Source: Streptomyces sp. DSM 15324 (GTDB taxonomy: Bacteria > Actinomycetota > Actinomycetes > Streptomycetales > Streptomycetaceae). Taken from it: a DNA stretch of 43,551 bases. A program made the translations under genes and the position numbers. The stretch's first letter is position 1, and each line of letters starts with the position of its first letter. The stretch covers positions 1-43,551 of the forward strand of contig NZ_KQ949045.1 of NCBI RefSeq assembly GCF_001514285.1, given 5' to 3'. Of this stretch, positions 33,779 to 43,542 are shown piece after piece. The notes below the pieces were generated by a model, which was given only the letters and a program-made list of their open reading frames with translations, made no database searches and was not told the origin of the DNA.

Positions 33779-35425
33779 TCACGCGCGATTCCACTTCTGG
33801 CTCGCCTGGCCGTTGCACGTCCACAGGACCAGCGGGGTCCCGTTCGCGGTGCCGGCACCGTTGACGTCGAGGCAGAGCCCGGCGTGGACGTTGCGGATCG
33901 TTCCGTCGGAGCCGACGGTCCACTTCTGGTTGTCCTGGCCGTTGCAGGCCCAGGTGATGACCCGGGTGCCGTTGGTGGTGCCCTGGTCGTAGGCGTCCAG
34001 GCACTTGTCGCCGAAGACGCGGATCTCGCCGCCGGCCCACGTGGTCCACAGCTGGTCGGCGGCGGTGTGGCAGTCCCGGATCAGGGCCGTGGCCCCGGCC
34101 GCCGTGGAGGCGTTGTCGACGTCCAGGCAGCGGCCTGACGCGGTGCCGCGCAGACGCGAGGTGGTGGCGGCCAGCGGGCTGCCCCCGCTGACCCGGAACA
34201 CGGCGGCCCCGTGCGCGGGGACGCTCGCCGAGATCTGCCCGGACGTGCTCGACGTACCGCCGGTCCACAGGTCGGTGAGGGTGAACGAGCCGCCGGACAG
34301 GCCGACCTGCGCGGCCGTCGTGGTGACGGTCGCGGTGCCCCCTCCGCGGTTGAACAGGCCCACCGCGACCGAGCCGTCCGACAGGGGTTTGGCGAACACC
34401 TCGGTGCTGCCGTCGTCACGCACCCTGCGCCCGCCCGCGCCCAGCGCGTCCTGGTTCACCGCCAGCAGACGCGGGTTGCGCAGGATCGCGCTCACGTCGG
34501 CGGACATGGTGCGGATGTCGTTGCCGGCCATGAGCGGGGCGCCCATCAGCGCCCACAGGGCGAAGTGGGAGCGGGACTCGGTCAGTGACAGGCCGGGGCG
34601 GCCGACGACCAGCATGTCGGGGTCGTTCCAGTGTCCGGGGCCGGACTGCGCCGCCAGCGGCGCGGTGATGTCCAGGACGTTGCCGACGCCCATCGGGTAG
34701 CTGTTGGTGTTGCCGTTCTGCCAGATGTCGAGCAGGTCCTCGGTGGTGCGCCACAGGTCGGCGACCTCGCCCCAGTTGTAGGTGGCCCCGGTGATGGCGT
34801 GGAAGCTGTTGGGGTTGATGCTGTAGACGATCGGCCGCCCGGTGGCGCGCAGGGCGTCGCGCATCAGCGTGAACCTGGCGACCTGCTCGTCCCGGGTGCC
34901 GCTGGAGGAACACCAGTCGTACTTCAGGTAGTCGACGCCCCACGAGGCGAACGTGGTGGCGTCCTGGACCTCGTGTCCCTTGCTGCCCGTCGACCCGGGA
35001 TGGGCGCCGCTCGTCTGCGCGCAGGTGCGGTCGCCCGGCACCTCGTAGATCCCGAACTTCAGACCCTTGCCGTGGATGTAGTCACCCAGCGCCTTCATCC
35101 CGCTCGGGAACTTGGCCGGATCGCCCCGCAGGTTGCCGGCCGCGTCGCGCTGCGGGGCGAACCAGCAGTCGTCGACCACCACATACCGGTAGCCGGCGTC
35201 GCGCATGCCCGAGGACACCATCGCGTCGGCGGCCTGGCGGACCTGGGCCTCGGTGATCCCGCACCCGAAGCTGTTCCAGCTGTTCCAGCCCAACGGTGGA
35301 GTGAGCGCCGGACTGCCGGGCGCAGCCGCGGCGGTGGAGTGGGCGGAGGCCGTCACCGACGCGGCGACCGAGAGTGCGGCGGCCGCGAGAAGGCGGAGCA
35401 GTCGTCCGCCAGGTCGTGTGGGCAC
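33779..35425 (-). CDS. Secreted alpha-galactosidase, GH27, with ricin-type (CBM13) lectin domain
   Basis: A 548-residue exported enzyme that removes alpha-1,6-galactose from galactomannan and raffinose-type sugars. A signal peptide covers roughly residues 1-36 (basic start, LLRLLAAAALSVAASV core, AAAAP end). The GH27 barrel shows PPLGWNSWNSFG, VVVDDCWF, the nucleophile Asp170 in YLKYDWC and the acid/base Asp230 in WRTTEDLLDIW. A beta-sandwich follows, then a CBM13 trefoil from about 410 with CLDV and QxW repeats (CNGQDNQKW, CNGQASQKW). The GTG at 35425 is chosen because AAAGGAG lies seven bases upstream. It is divergent from the xylanase gene across a 400-bp control region. Confidence 0.95.
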   Translation of the reverse strand: MPTRPGGRLLRLLAAAALSVAASVTASAHSTAAAAPGSPALTPPLGWNSWNSFGCGITEAQVRQAADAMVSSGMRDAGYRYVVVDDCWFAPQRDAAGNLRGDPAKFPSGMKALGDYIHGKGLKFGIYEVPGDRTCAQTSGAHPGSTGSKGHEVQDATTFASWGVDYLKYDWCSSSGTRDEQVARFTLMRDALRATGRPIVYSINPNSFHAITGATYNWGEVADLWRTTEDLLDIWQNGNTNSYPMGVGNVLDITAPLAAQSGPGHWNDPDMLVVGRPGLSLTESRSHFALWALMGAPLMAGNDIRTMSADVSAILRNPRLLAVNQDALGAGGRRVRDDGSTEVFAKPLSDGSVAVGLFNRGGGTATVTTTAAQVGLSGGSFTLTDLWTGGTSSTSGQISASVPAHGAAVFRVSGGSPLAATTSRLRGTASGRCLDVDNASTAAGATALIRDCHTAADQLWTTWAGGEIRVFGDKCLDAYDQGTTNGTRVITWACNGQDNQKWTVGSDGTIRNVHAGLCLDVNGAGTANGTPLVLWTCNGQASQKWNRA

Positions 35426-35825
35426 CAGGGGCTCCTTTGACCGAAGGGCGCGTTGGAAGTTTCGGTCCCCGTTCGGAAATTCAGGGTGCCACGGATAATC
35501 AGAGAGGCGATCGAGCATGTCAACACCCCTCGGGGAAATGGACCGTCAAACCCTCCCGGCAGGCCGACAACGCGCCATATGCGCCTCAGCCTGCACCGAA
35601 CCACAGGGCCTCGCCGCCCTCCCGGTTCGAATGTTTCGAGATGCAATTCGAATCATGCGTGAGGTATTGACGACACTTCAGGACTCCCCAATCATCCAGA
35701 TGCCCAGCAAGTCGAGCATGGTTCGAGATCACGAACAGTGCATCAGTGATTCGGCATGTCATGTACTGATCATCAGCGCACCGTGTCGCAGTTCGCGTGC
35801 CGCACCCGCCCGTACGAGGAGAACC
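35426..35825. promoter_or_regulatory. Divergent control region between the alpha-galactosidase and xylanase genes
   Basis: A 400-bp AT-richer region without a gene. TTCGAA occurs at 35626-35631 and 35647-35652, 21 bp apart (two helical turns), with TTTCGAGA between. GTTCG (35721-35725) and CGAAC (35732-35736) form another small dyad. A possible plus-strand promoter is TTGACG (35667-35672), 17 bp, then AATCAT (35690-35695). Clear ribosome-binding sites end both sides. These dyads are candidate sugar-repressor sites, but I recognise no named box. Confidence 0.45.
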
Positions 35826-37856
35826 ATGAACCCGCTGAAGCGGCTCGGCCGTCGCCGAGCCTCGCTCTTAGGCCTGCTGGCCGCGACCGTCCTGGTGACG
35901 CCCGGGGTCGCGGCCGGCGCACCCGACGCCGTCAGAGCCTCCACCCTGGGGGCCCAAGCGGCCCAGTCCGGACGGTACTTCGGAGCGGCCGTGGCCGCCG
36001 GAAGGCTCGGCGACGGCACGTACACCAGGATCCTGGACCGGGAGTTCAACTCGGTCACGCCCGAGAACGAGATGAAGTGGCAGACGACCGAGCCGTCCCG
36101 CGGCTCGTTCAACTTCGGCCCTGGTGACCAGATCGCCAACCGGGCGGCGTCCCACGGGCAGCGCGTACGCGGCCACACCCTGGTATGGCACTCCCAACTG
36201 CCGGGCTGGGTCGGCTCCATCAGGGACGCCAACACGCTGCGCAGCGTGATGAACAACCACATCACCACCCTGATGAACCACTACAAGGGCCGGATCCACT
36301 CCTGGGACGTGGTCAACGAAGCCTTCGCCGACGGCGGCAGCGGCCAGCACCGCCCCTCGGTGTTCCAGAACCTGCTGGGCGACGGCTTCATCGAGCAGGC
36401 CTTCCGCACCGCGCGCTCCGCCGACCCGGCGGCCAAGCTCTGCTACAACGACTACAGCATCGAGAACTGGAGCGACGCGAAGACCCAGGGCGTCTACCGC
36501 ATGGTGCGCGACTTCAAGGCGCGCGGCGTGCCCATCGACTGCGTCGGCTTCCAGGCACACTTCGGCACCGGCGGCCCGCCCGCCAGTTTCCAGAGCACGC
36601 TGGCGAACTTCGCCGCCCTCGGCGTGGACGTCCAGATCACCGAGCTGGACATCGCGCAGGCGTCGCCGACCGCGTACGCGAACACGGTCAGGGCCTGTAT
36701 GAACGTCGCGCGCTGCAACGGCATCACGGTCTGGGGCATCCGCGACAGCGACTCCTGGCGGGCCTCGGAGAACCCGCTGCCGTTCGACCGCAATGGCGGC
36801 AAGAAGGCCGCGTACAACGCGATCCTGACGACGCTGGGCGGCACGCCCGCCGCCACCCCTGGCACGCCGGCCGTCTCGCGCGGTGCCGTCGACGCCGCCG
36901 CGCTGCCCAGTCGTTACTCATGGAGCTCCAGCGGCACACTGATCGCGCCGAAGCCGGACGCGGCGCACAACATCGCCGGGATCAAGGACCCGACGGTCGT
37001 CCAGTACAACGGCAAGTACCACGTGTTCGCGAGCGTCGCCAGTCGCTCCGGCTACGGCCTGGTGTACCTGAACTTCAGTGACTGGTCCCAGGCCGGCTCG
37101 GCCACGCACCACTACCTGGACCGCACCGCCGTCGGAACCGGTTACCGGGCCGCACCGCAGGTGTTCTACTTCGCGCCGCAACGCCTGTGGTACCTCGTCT
37201 ACCAGACCGGAAACGCCTCGTACTCCACCAACCCCGACATCAGCAATCCGAACGGGTGGAGCGCGCCGCGCAACTTCTACCCCTCGATGCCCGACATCAT
37301 CCGGCGCAACATCGGCAACGGCAACTGGGTCGACATGTGGGTGATCTGCGACAGCGCCGACTGCTACCTGTTCTCCTCCGACGACAACGGACACCTGTAC
37401 CGCTCCCGGACCGGGGTCGGCCAGTTCCCGAACGGCTTCACCAACACCGTCATCGCCGCCCAGGACGCCAACAGGAACGCCCTGTTCGAGGCGAGCAACG
37501 TGTACAAGGTGCAGGGCGGCAACCAGTACCTGCTGCTCGTCGAGGCCATCGGAACGGACGGCCGACGCTACTTCCGCTCCTGGACCTCGGGCGGCCTCGC
37601 CGGTTCCTGGACGCCCCTGGCCGCGTCCGAGGGCACCCCCTTCGCCCGGGCGAACAACGTCTCCTTCCCCTCGGGCGCCTGGAGCCGGGACATCAGTCAC
37701 GGCGAGATGATCCGTGCCGGCTACGACCAGACACTCACCATTCCCGCCTGCCGGCTCCAGTACCTCTACCAGGGCCTGAACCCCAACGCGGGCGGCGAGT
37801 ACAACCTCCTGCCGTGGCGGCTCGGCCTCCTGACCCAGACCAACTCGACCTGCTGA
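35826..37856 (+). CDS. Secreted bifunctional GH10 endo-xylanase / GH62 alpha-L-arabinofuranosidase
   Basis: A 676-residue exported enzyme that should cut the xylan backbone and strip arabinose side chains. Signal peptide about 1-31 (RRRASLLGLLAATVLVTPGVAAG). GH10 barrel about 44-338: NEMKW (81-85), HTLVWHSQLPGW, acid/base Glu165 in WDVVNEA and nucleophile Glu273 in ITELDIA. After a short PAATPGTPAVS linker, GH62 fills about 362-676: YSWSSSGTLIAPKPDAAHN, IKDPTVVQYNGKYHVFAS (Asp388 the likely base), MWVICDSADCYLFSSDDNG and ISHGEMIRAGYDQTL. No carbohydrate-binding module is present, unusual for either family in Streptomyces. Codon 15 is TTA. GAGGAG precedes the ATG. The GH6 gene follows after 96 bp. 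Confidence 0.95.
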   Translation: MNPLKRLGRRRASLLGLLAATVLVTPGVAAGAPDAVRASTLGAQAAQSGRYFGAAVAAGRLGDGTYTRILDREFNSVTPENEMKWQTTEPSRGSFNFGPGDQIANRAASHGQRVRGHTLVWHSQLPGWVGSIRDANTLRSVMNNHITTLMNHYKGRIHSWDVVNEAFADGGSGQHRPSVFQNLLGDGFIEQAFRTARSADPAAKLCYNDYSIENWSDAKTQGVYRMVRDFKARGVPIDCVGFQAHFGTGGPPASFQSTLANFAALGVDVQITELDIAQASPTAYANTVRACMNVARCNGITVWGIRDSDSWRASENPLPFDRNGGKKAAYNAILTTLGGTPAATPGTPAVSRGAVDAAALPSRYSWSSSGTLIAPKPDAAHNIAGIKDPTVVQYNGKYHVFASVASRSGYGLVYLNFSDWSQAGSATHHYLDRTAVGTGYRAAPQVFYFAPQRLWYLVYQTGNASYSTNPDISNPNGWSAPRNFYPSMPDIIRRNIGNGNWVDMWVICDSADCYLFSSDDNGHLYRSRTGVGQFPNGFTNTVIAAQDANRNALFEASNVYKVQGGNQYLLLVEAIGTDGRRYFRSWTSGGLAGSWTPLAASEGTPFARANNVSFPSGAWSRDISHGEMIRAGYDQTLTIPACRLQYLYQGLNPNAGGEYNLLPWRLGLLTQTNSTC

Positions 37857-37870
37857 CCGACCGTGCCGCG

Positions 37871-37897
37871 GGAAGCGCTTCCGACGGGAGCACTTCC
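37871..37897 (+). promoter_or_regulatory. Two tandem LacI-type operator-like sites upstream of the GH6 cellulase gene
   Basis: GGAAGCGCTTCC (37871-37882) is a perfect 12-bp palindrome. Fifteen bases on, GGGAGCACTTCC (37886-37897) is an imperfect copy. Both resemble the CebR cellulose-repressor box TGGGAGCGCTCCCA, with symmetrical changes. They lie 56-82 bp before the start codon, a sensible place for sugar-responsive repression. Confidence 0.6.
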
Positions 37898-37952
37898 CCC
37901 GCTCGCCGCCGACCTTCGGACGCACCCCTGTCAGAAAGCCGAGGTACCCGTC

Positions 37953-38918
37953 ATGCGCCGTAGACTCCTCGCCCTGGCGGCAGCGCTCTCCTCGCTGCCG
38001 TTGGCGCTCGCCGCCGCCCCGTCCGCCCACGCGGCCGACCCGACGACCATGACCAGCGGGTTCTACGTGGACCCCGATTCCAGCGCCAAGCGGTGGGTCG
38101 CCGCCAACCCCGGCGACGGCCGGGCGTCCGCGATCAACGCCTCCATCGCCAACACGCCGACGGCCCGTTGGTTCGGCTCCTGGAGCGGCGCCATCGGCAC
38201 CGCCACCGGCGCGTACGTGGGCGCCGCGGACGCCCGGGACAAGCTGCCCGTCCTCGTCGCCTACAACATCTACAACCGCGACTACTGCGGCGGGCACTCT
38301 GCGGGCGGAGCCTCCTCGCCGTCCGCCTACGCGAACTGGATCAATCAGTTCGCGGGTGGGATCGCCGGCCGCCCGGCCGTCGTCGTCCTCGAACCGGACT
38401 CCCTCGGGGACTACGGCTGCATGAGCCAGGCCCAGATCGACGAGCGCCGGGGCATGCTGAGCGGAGCGATCGCCGCGTTCAACCGCCAGGCCCCCAACAC
38501 CTGGGTCTACCTCGACTCCGGCAACCCGGCCTGGGCGAGCGCGGCGACCATGGCCCAGCGCCTTCACGAAGCCGGCCTCCGGCAGGCCCACGGATTCTCG
38601 CTCAACGTCTCCAACTACCTGACCACGGCCGAGAACACCGCCTACGGAAACGCCGTCAACAGGGAACTCTCCGCACGGTACGGCTACACCAAGCCGTTCG
38701 TCGTGGACACCAGCCGCAATGGCAACGGCTCCAACGGCCAGTGGTGCAATCCCTCCGGCCGCCGTATCGGCACCCCCACCCAGCTGGGCGGAGGCGCCGA
38801 GATGCTCTTGTGGATCAAGGTCCCGGGCGAGTCCGACGGCAATTGCGGCGTGGGAAGCGGCTCCTCGGCCGGCCAGTTCCTGCCGGAGGCCGCCTACAAG
38901 ATGATCTACGGCTACTGA
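37953..38918 (+). CDS. Secreted GH6 cellulase (endoglucanase type)
   Basis: A 321-residue exported beta-1,4-glucanase acting by inversion. Signal peptide about 1-27 with cleavage after SAHA. GH6 landmarks: Asp110 in YNIYNRDYCGG, the catalytic acid Asp149 in VVLEPDSLG, the NVSNY strand and FVVDTSRNGNG, whose Asp is the likely base partner, then LWIKVPGESDG near the end. It is a single catalytic domain with no cellulose-binding module. The length fits the endoglucanase branch rather than the longer cellobiohydrolases. It lies 96 bp after the xylanase gene with operator-like sites between, so it may be both cotranscribed and separately controlled. Confidence 0.95.
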   Translation: MRRRLLALAAALSSLPLALAAAPSAHAADPTTMTSGFYVDPDSSAKRWVAANPGDGRASAINASIANTPTARWFGSWSGAIGTATGAYVGAADARDKLPVLVAYNIYNRDYCGGHSAGGASSPSAYANWINQFAGGIAGRPAVVVLEPDSLGDYGCMSQAQIDERRGMLSGAIAAFNRQAPNTWVYLDSGNPAWASAATMAQRLHEAGLRQAHGFSLNVSNYLTTAENTAYGNAVNRELSARYGYTKPFVVDTSRNGNGSNGQWCNPSGRRIGTPTQLGGGAEMLLWIKVPGESDGNCGVGSGSSAGQFLPEAAYKMIYGY

Positions 38919-38933
38919 TCCGGGGGTGATGAC

Positions 38934-38969
38934 GCGGCCACGGGCGGGGCCGCAGGCCGTGGTGGCCGC
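38934..38969 (+). terminator. Possible terminator hairpin after the GH6 gene
   Basis: GCGGCCAC (38934-38941) and GTGGCCGC (38962-38969) form an 8-bp stem with a GC-rich, partly self-pairing loop, 15 bases after the stop. The rest of the 297-bp gap up to 39215 shows no gene to me. Confidence 0.45.
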
Positions 38970-39215
38970 GGCCCGGCCCGGGCGTGCGGACTCGGCCGCC
39001 GCCGTCAGGCGCCGCGTCGCCATGATGTCGGCAACGTCCAGATCCCCGTCGGCCCTTCGGTCCGGCCGCACCGGGTCCACCGGCGGCGCGCCGCACCGGC
39101 ACCGGGCCGGACGGCCCTCACGGGGCGTCCCGTTCGGCCTCTGCCACCCTCGAACGCCGATGCGTCATCGTGAGAAGGTGACGGTCGGGCACAGCCCGCA
39201 CGGAGGGATGCACGT

Positions 39216-39797
39216 ATGCCGAAACGCGGGGGCAGGGTGTGGTTCTGGCGTTGGCGGCGCAACCCGCTGCGGCGGCGCTCCGACATCGCCGAGGCGTGGG
39301 TCGGCGCCGCGGCGGCGGCGACGCTGCTCCTGACGGTCCCGGTGGTGGGTGTGGTGATGGCCGGGTTCGGCGAGCGCTCCGCTCTCGACCAGGCGCGGGG
39401 CCTGCACCGCACCGCCGCGCACCTCGTCGAGGACGCGCCCACGACACCGACGCGCTTCCGCGGGACGACGGACGTGTCGGTGCGGGCGGCCGTGCGCTGG
39501 ACCGGGCCCGACGGCTCGTCCGTGACGGGTGAGGCGAAGGTGCCGTCGGGCAGCGGGGCGGGCTCCCCCACCACGGTGTGGCTCGACGACACGGGCCGCG
39601 TCCGGCCCACCCCGCCCACCCCGACCCAGGCGGCATCCCAGGGGGCGGCCCTCGGCGCCACCGCCGCGACGGTCGCCGGCCTGCTCGTCACGGGCGGCTG
39701 GTGGACCGCCCGCAAAGCGCTGGACGTGCGTCGCAGGCGCCAGTGGGAGCGAGCCTGGACCGATTTCGACACCGACCGGGGCCACCGGCATGCCTAG
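39216..39797 (+). CDS. Rv1733c-type membrane protein
   Basis: A 193-residue membrane protein of the actinobacterial Rv1733c type. A basic N-terminus (RWRRNPLRRRSD, the family's typical opening) leads into helix 1 (about 27-52, AWVGAAAAATLLLTVPVVGV), an external domain with HRTAAHLVEDAP and VSVRAAVRWTGPDG / VWLDDTGRV strands, then helix 2 (about 141-165, GATAATVAGLLVTGGWW) and a basic tail. GGAGGG lies upstream of the ATG at 39216. Several copies are usual in Streptomyces genomes; function is unknown. It is convergent with the glycosyltransferase gene. Confidence 0.85.
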   Translation: MPKRGGRVWFWRWRRNPLRRRSDIAEAWVGAAAAATLLLTVPVVGVVMAGFGERSALDQARGLHRTAAHLVEDAPTTPTRFRGTTDVSVRAAVRWTGPDGSSVTGEAKVPSGSGAGSPTTVWLDDTGRVRPTPPTPTQAASQGAALGATAATVAGLLVTGGWWTARKALDVRRRRQWERAWTDFDTDRGHRHA

Positions 39798-39845
39798 CCA
39801 GACCTCTCGCCGGTGGGTCTGGAGACGCACGTCACGGGTCAGGGA

Positions 39846-39894
39846 ACGCGGCACGCGGCACGCGGCACGTGGCACGCGGGTCACGGCACGCGGT
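39846..39894. repeat. Seven-base tandem repeat between convergent genes
   Basis: About seven units of ACGCGGC in tandem: three exact copies (39846-39866), then ACGTGGC, ACGCGGG, TCACGGC and ACGCGGT. It occupies the space between two convergent genes and runs into the last codons of the glycosyltransferase gene, so copy-number change could alter that protein's C-terminus. Confidence 0.8.
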
Positions 39895-41230
39895 GGGGCC
39901 GGTACGTGCGTAGGGCTGCTGTGTACACGTCCACCGTGGCCGTCGCCGTCGTGGTCCAGCCGAAGGACCGGGCGTGGCGGACCGCGGCCTCGCCCATCCC
40001 GGCGGAGCGGGCCGGGTCGTCGGCGAAGGCGGACAGCGCCCGCGCGTAGTGCGCCGGATCGTGCCCCCGTACGAGGACGCCGCTCACCCCGTCGCGCACG
40101 GCCACCGGCAGACCGCCCACCGCGGCGGCGATCACCGGGGTGCCACAGGCCTGCGCCTCGACGGCCACCAGGCCGAAGGACTCGCTGTGGGACGGCATGA
40201 CCAGCACGGACGCCGCCCGGTACCAGTCCGCCAGCCGGTCCTGGGCGACCGGCGGCCGGAACAACACGACGTCCGACACCCCGAGCCGGGCCGCCAGTTT
40301 CTGCAGGCCCTCCGGCCGGGTCAGACCGCTGCCGCTGGGGCCGCCCACCACCGGCACCACGAGCCGCTCCCGCAGGCCCGGCCGCTCCCGCAGCAGCCGC
40401 GCCACCGCGTGCAGCAGGACGTCCGGCGCCTTCAACGGCTGGATACGGCCCACGAACAGCGGGATCAGGGCGTCCGGCGGAAGGCCGAGCCGGGACCGGG
40501 CCGCGGCACGCCCGGCGTCGACCCCGCGGGCGTCGGGCCGGAAGCGCTCCAGGTCGACCCCGGGGTGCACGACGGCGACCCGGCCGGGGTCGGCGCCGTA
40601 GTGGCGGTGCAACTCCCCCGCTTCCTCGGCGGTGTTCGCTATCAGCCGGTCGGCGGCCCGCACGACCTCCGCCTCACCGGCCACCCGGGCCGCGGGTTCG
40701 GGGGTGTCGCCCTCGGCGAGACCGGCGTTCTTGACCTTGGCCATGGTGTGCATGGCGTGCACCAGCGGGACTCCCCAGCGCGCCGCGGTGAGCCGGCCGA
40801 CGTGGCCGGAGAGCCAGTAGTGGGAGTGGACCAGGTCGTAGTGGCCGGGGCGCTCCCCCGCCCAGGCCTGGCTCACCCCGTGCGCGAAGGCGCAGAGCCG
40901 GGCGGGCAGTTCGTCCTTGGCGAGCCCCTCGTAGGGGCCGGCGTCCACGTGCCGGACCAGGACTCCGGGCGCGAGTGCGACGCGGGGCGGAAGCGCGGCC
41001 GAGGTGGTGCGGGTGAAGATCTCCACCTCGACGCCGAGCGCGGCGAGCCGTCTGGCGAGTTCCACGATGTAGACATTCATCCCGCCGGCGTCGCCGGTGC
41101 CGGGCTGGTGCAGGGGCGAGGTGTGCACGCTGAGCATGGCGACCCGGCGGGGGCGGTGCCGGCCGTCGGGCGGCCACGACGGGGGCCGGGCGACCCCGGC
41201 GCCGGCCGGGGTACGGCCGTACCCGCTCAT
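39881..41230 (-). CDS. mshA: MshA-type D-inositol-3-phosphate glycosyltransferase
   Basis: A 449-residue GT4 enzyme of the type that starts mycothiol synthesis by moving GlcNAc from UDP-GlcNAc onto inositol 3-phosphate. Landmarks: RRVAMLSVHTSPLHQPGTGD and GGMNVYIVELARRL at the acceptor side, DLVHSHYWLSG, VHAMHTMAKVKNA, the donor-site segment FVGRIQPLKAPD and the EX7E-type ESFGLVAVEAQACGTPV. The match to actinobacterial MshA is very close. The ATG at 41230 overlaps the fdhD stop (ATGA). Streptomyces mshA is known elsewhere with other neighbours, so this could be a second, paralogous copy. I cannot tell from one window. Confidence 0.85.
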   Translation of the reverse strand: MSGYGRTPAGAGVARPPSWPPDGRHRPRRVAMLSVHTSPLHQPGTGDAGGMNVYIVELARRLAALGVEVEIFTRTTSAALPPRVALAPGVLVRHVDAGPYEGLAKDELPARLCAFAHGVSQAWAGERPGHYDLVHSHYWLSGHVGRLTAARWGVPLVHAMHTMAKVKNAGLAEGDTPEPAARVAGEAEVVRAADRLIANTAEEAGELHRHYGADPGRVAVVHPGVDLERFRPDARGVDAGRAAARSRLGLPPDALIPLFVGRIQPLKAPDVLLHAVARLLRERPGLRERLVVPVVGGPSGSGLTRPEGLQKLAARLGVSDVVLFRPPVAQDRLADWYRAASVLVMPSHSESFGLVAVEAQACGTPVIAAAVGGLPVAVRDGVSGVLVRGHDPAHYARALSAFADDPARSAGMGEAAVRHARSFGWTTTATATVDVYTAALRTYRPHRVP

Positions 41231-42087
41231 CCGTCCCGTCCCCCCGCCGCGGCGCGGGCCCGCAGGTCGATGCGCTCCTCGCCCGTGTACACGTTCATCG
41301 AGGCACCGCGCAGGAAGCCGACGAGCGTCAGACCGGTCTCGGCCGCCAGGTCCACCGCGAGGGAGGACGGTGCCGAGACGGCCGCGAGCACCGGGATGCC
41401 CGCCATGACGGCCTTCTGGGCCAGTTCGAAGGACGCCCGGCCGGACACCAGCAGCACGCTCCGGGAGAGCGGCAGTCCGCCGGACCGCAGCGCGCGGCCG
41501 ACCAGCTTGTCGACGGCGTTGTGCCGGCCGACGTCCTCGCGCAGGTCCAGCAGGTCGCCCTCCGGTGAGAACAGTGCGGCCGCGTGCAGCCCCCCGGTCC
41601 GGTCGAACACCCGCTGGGCCGCCCGCAGCCGGTCGGGCAGCACCGCCAGCAGTTCGGGGGCGACCCGGAGCGGCGGTGTGTCGGCGATCGGCCAACGCGC
41701 CGTCGTCCGCACGGCGTCCAGGCTCGCCTTCCCGCACAGACCGCAGGACGAGGTGGTGTAGACGTTGCGTTCGAGCGTGATGTCGGGCAGGGGCACACCG
41801 GGGGCGAGCCGTACGTCGACCACGTTGTACGTGTTCGAGCCGTCCCGGGTGGCGCCCGCGCAGTACACGATGTTCGCCACCTCCTCGGCCCGGCCCAGGA
41901 CGCCCTCGCTCACCAGGAACCCGGCGGCGAGCGCGAAGTCGTCGCCGGGCGTGCGCATGGTGATGGCCAGTGGCCTGCCGTTCAGACGGATCTCCAGCGG
42001 CTCCTCCGCGACGAGGGTGTCCGGGCGCCTGCCCAACGCCCCGTCGCGGATCCGCAGGACGCGCCGTCGCTCGGTGACCCGTCCCAT
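41227..42087 (-). CDS. fdhD: Formate dehydrogenase accessory sulfurtransferase FdhD
   Basis: A 286-residue factor that moves sulfur onto the molybdenum cofactor of formate dehydrogenases. Diagnostic: EEPLEIRLNGRPLAITMRTP near the start, the catalytic CxxC in SSCGLCGK, EDVGRHNAVDKLVG and LVSGRASFELAQKAVMAGIP. The start at 42087 is four bases after the sdaA stop and its own stop overlaps mshA, so all three are probably one transcript. No formate dehydrogenase gene is in this window. Confidence 0.95.
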   Translation of the reverse strand: MGRVTERRRVLRIRDGALGRRPDTLVAEEPLEIRLNGRPLAITMRTPGDDFALAAGFLVSEGVLGRAEEVANIVYCAGATRDGSNTYNVVDVRLAPGVPLPDITLERNVYTTSSCGLCGKASLDAVRTTARWPIADTPPLRVAPELLAVLPDRLRAAQRVFDRTGGLHAAALFSPEGDLLDLREDVGRHNAVDKLVGRALRSGGLPLSRSVLLVSGRASFELAQKAVMAGIPVLAAVSAPSSLAVDLAAETGLTLVGFLRGASMNVYTGEERIDLRARAAAGGRDG

Positions 42088-42091
42088 GGCC

Positions 42092-43474
<1,383 letters not shown>

Positions 43475-43495
43475 GCCATACTCCGTGAGGTCGAA

Positions 43496-43526
43496 GGGGC
43501 ATGCCGGGCGGAGACCGGCATGCCCC
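43496..43526 (-). terminator. Hairpin terminator upstream of sdaA
   Basis: GGGGCATGCCGG (43496-43507) pairs perfectly with 43515-43526, loop 7 nt. It lies between a probable upstream minus-strand gene and sdaA and should end or attenuate transcription entering sdaA. Confidence 0.75.
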
Positions 43527-43542
43527 CGTGGGACGTTGTCGG

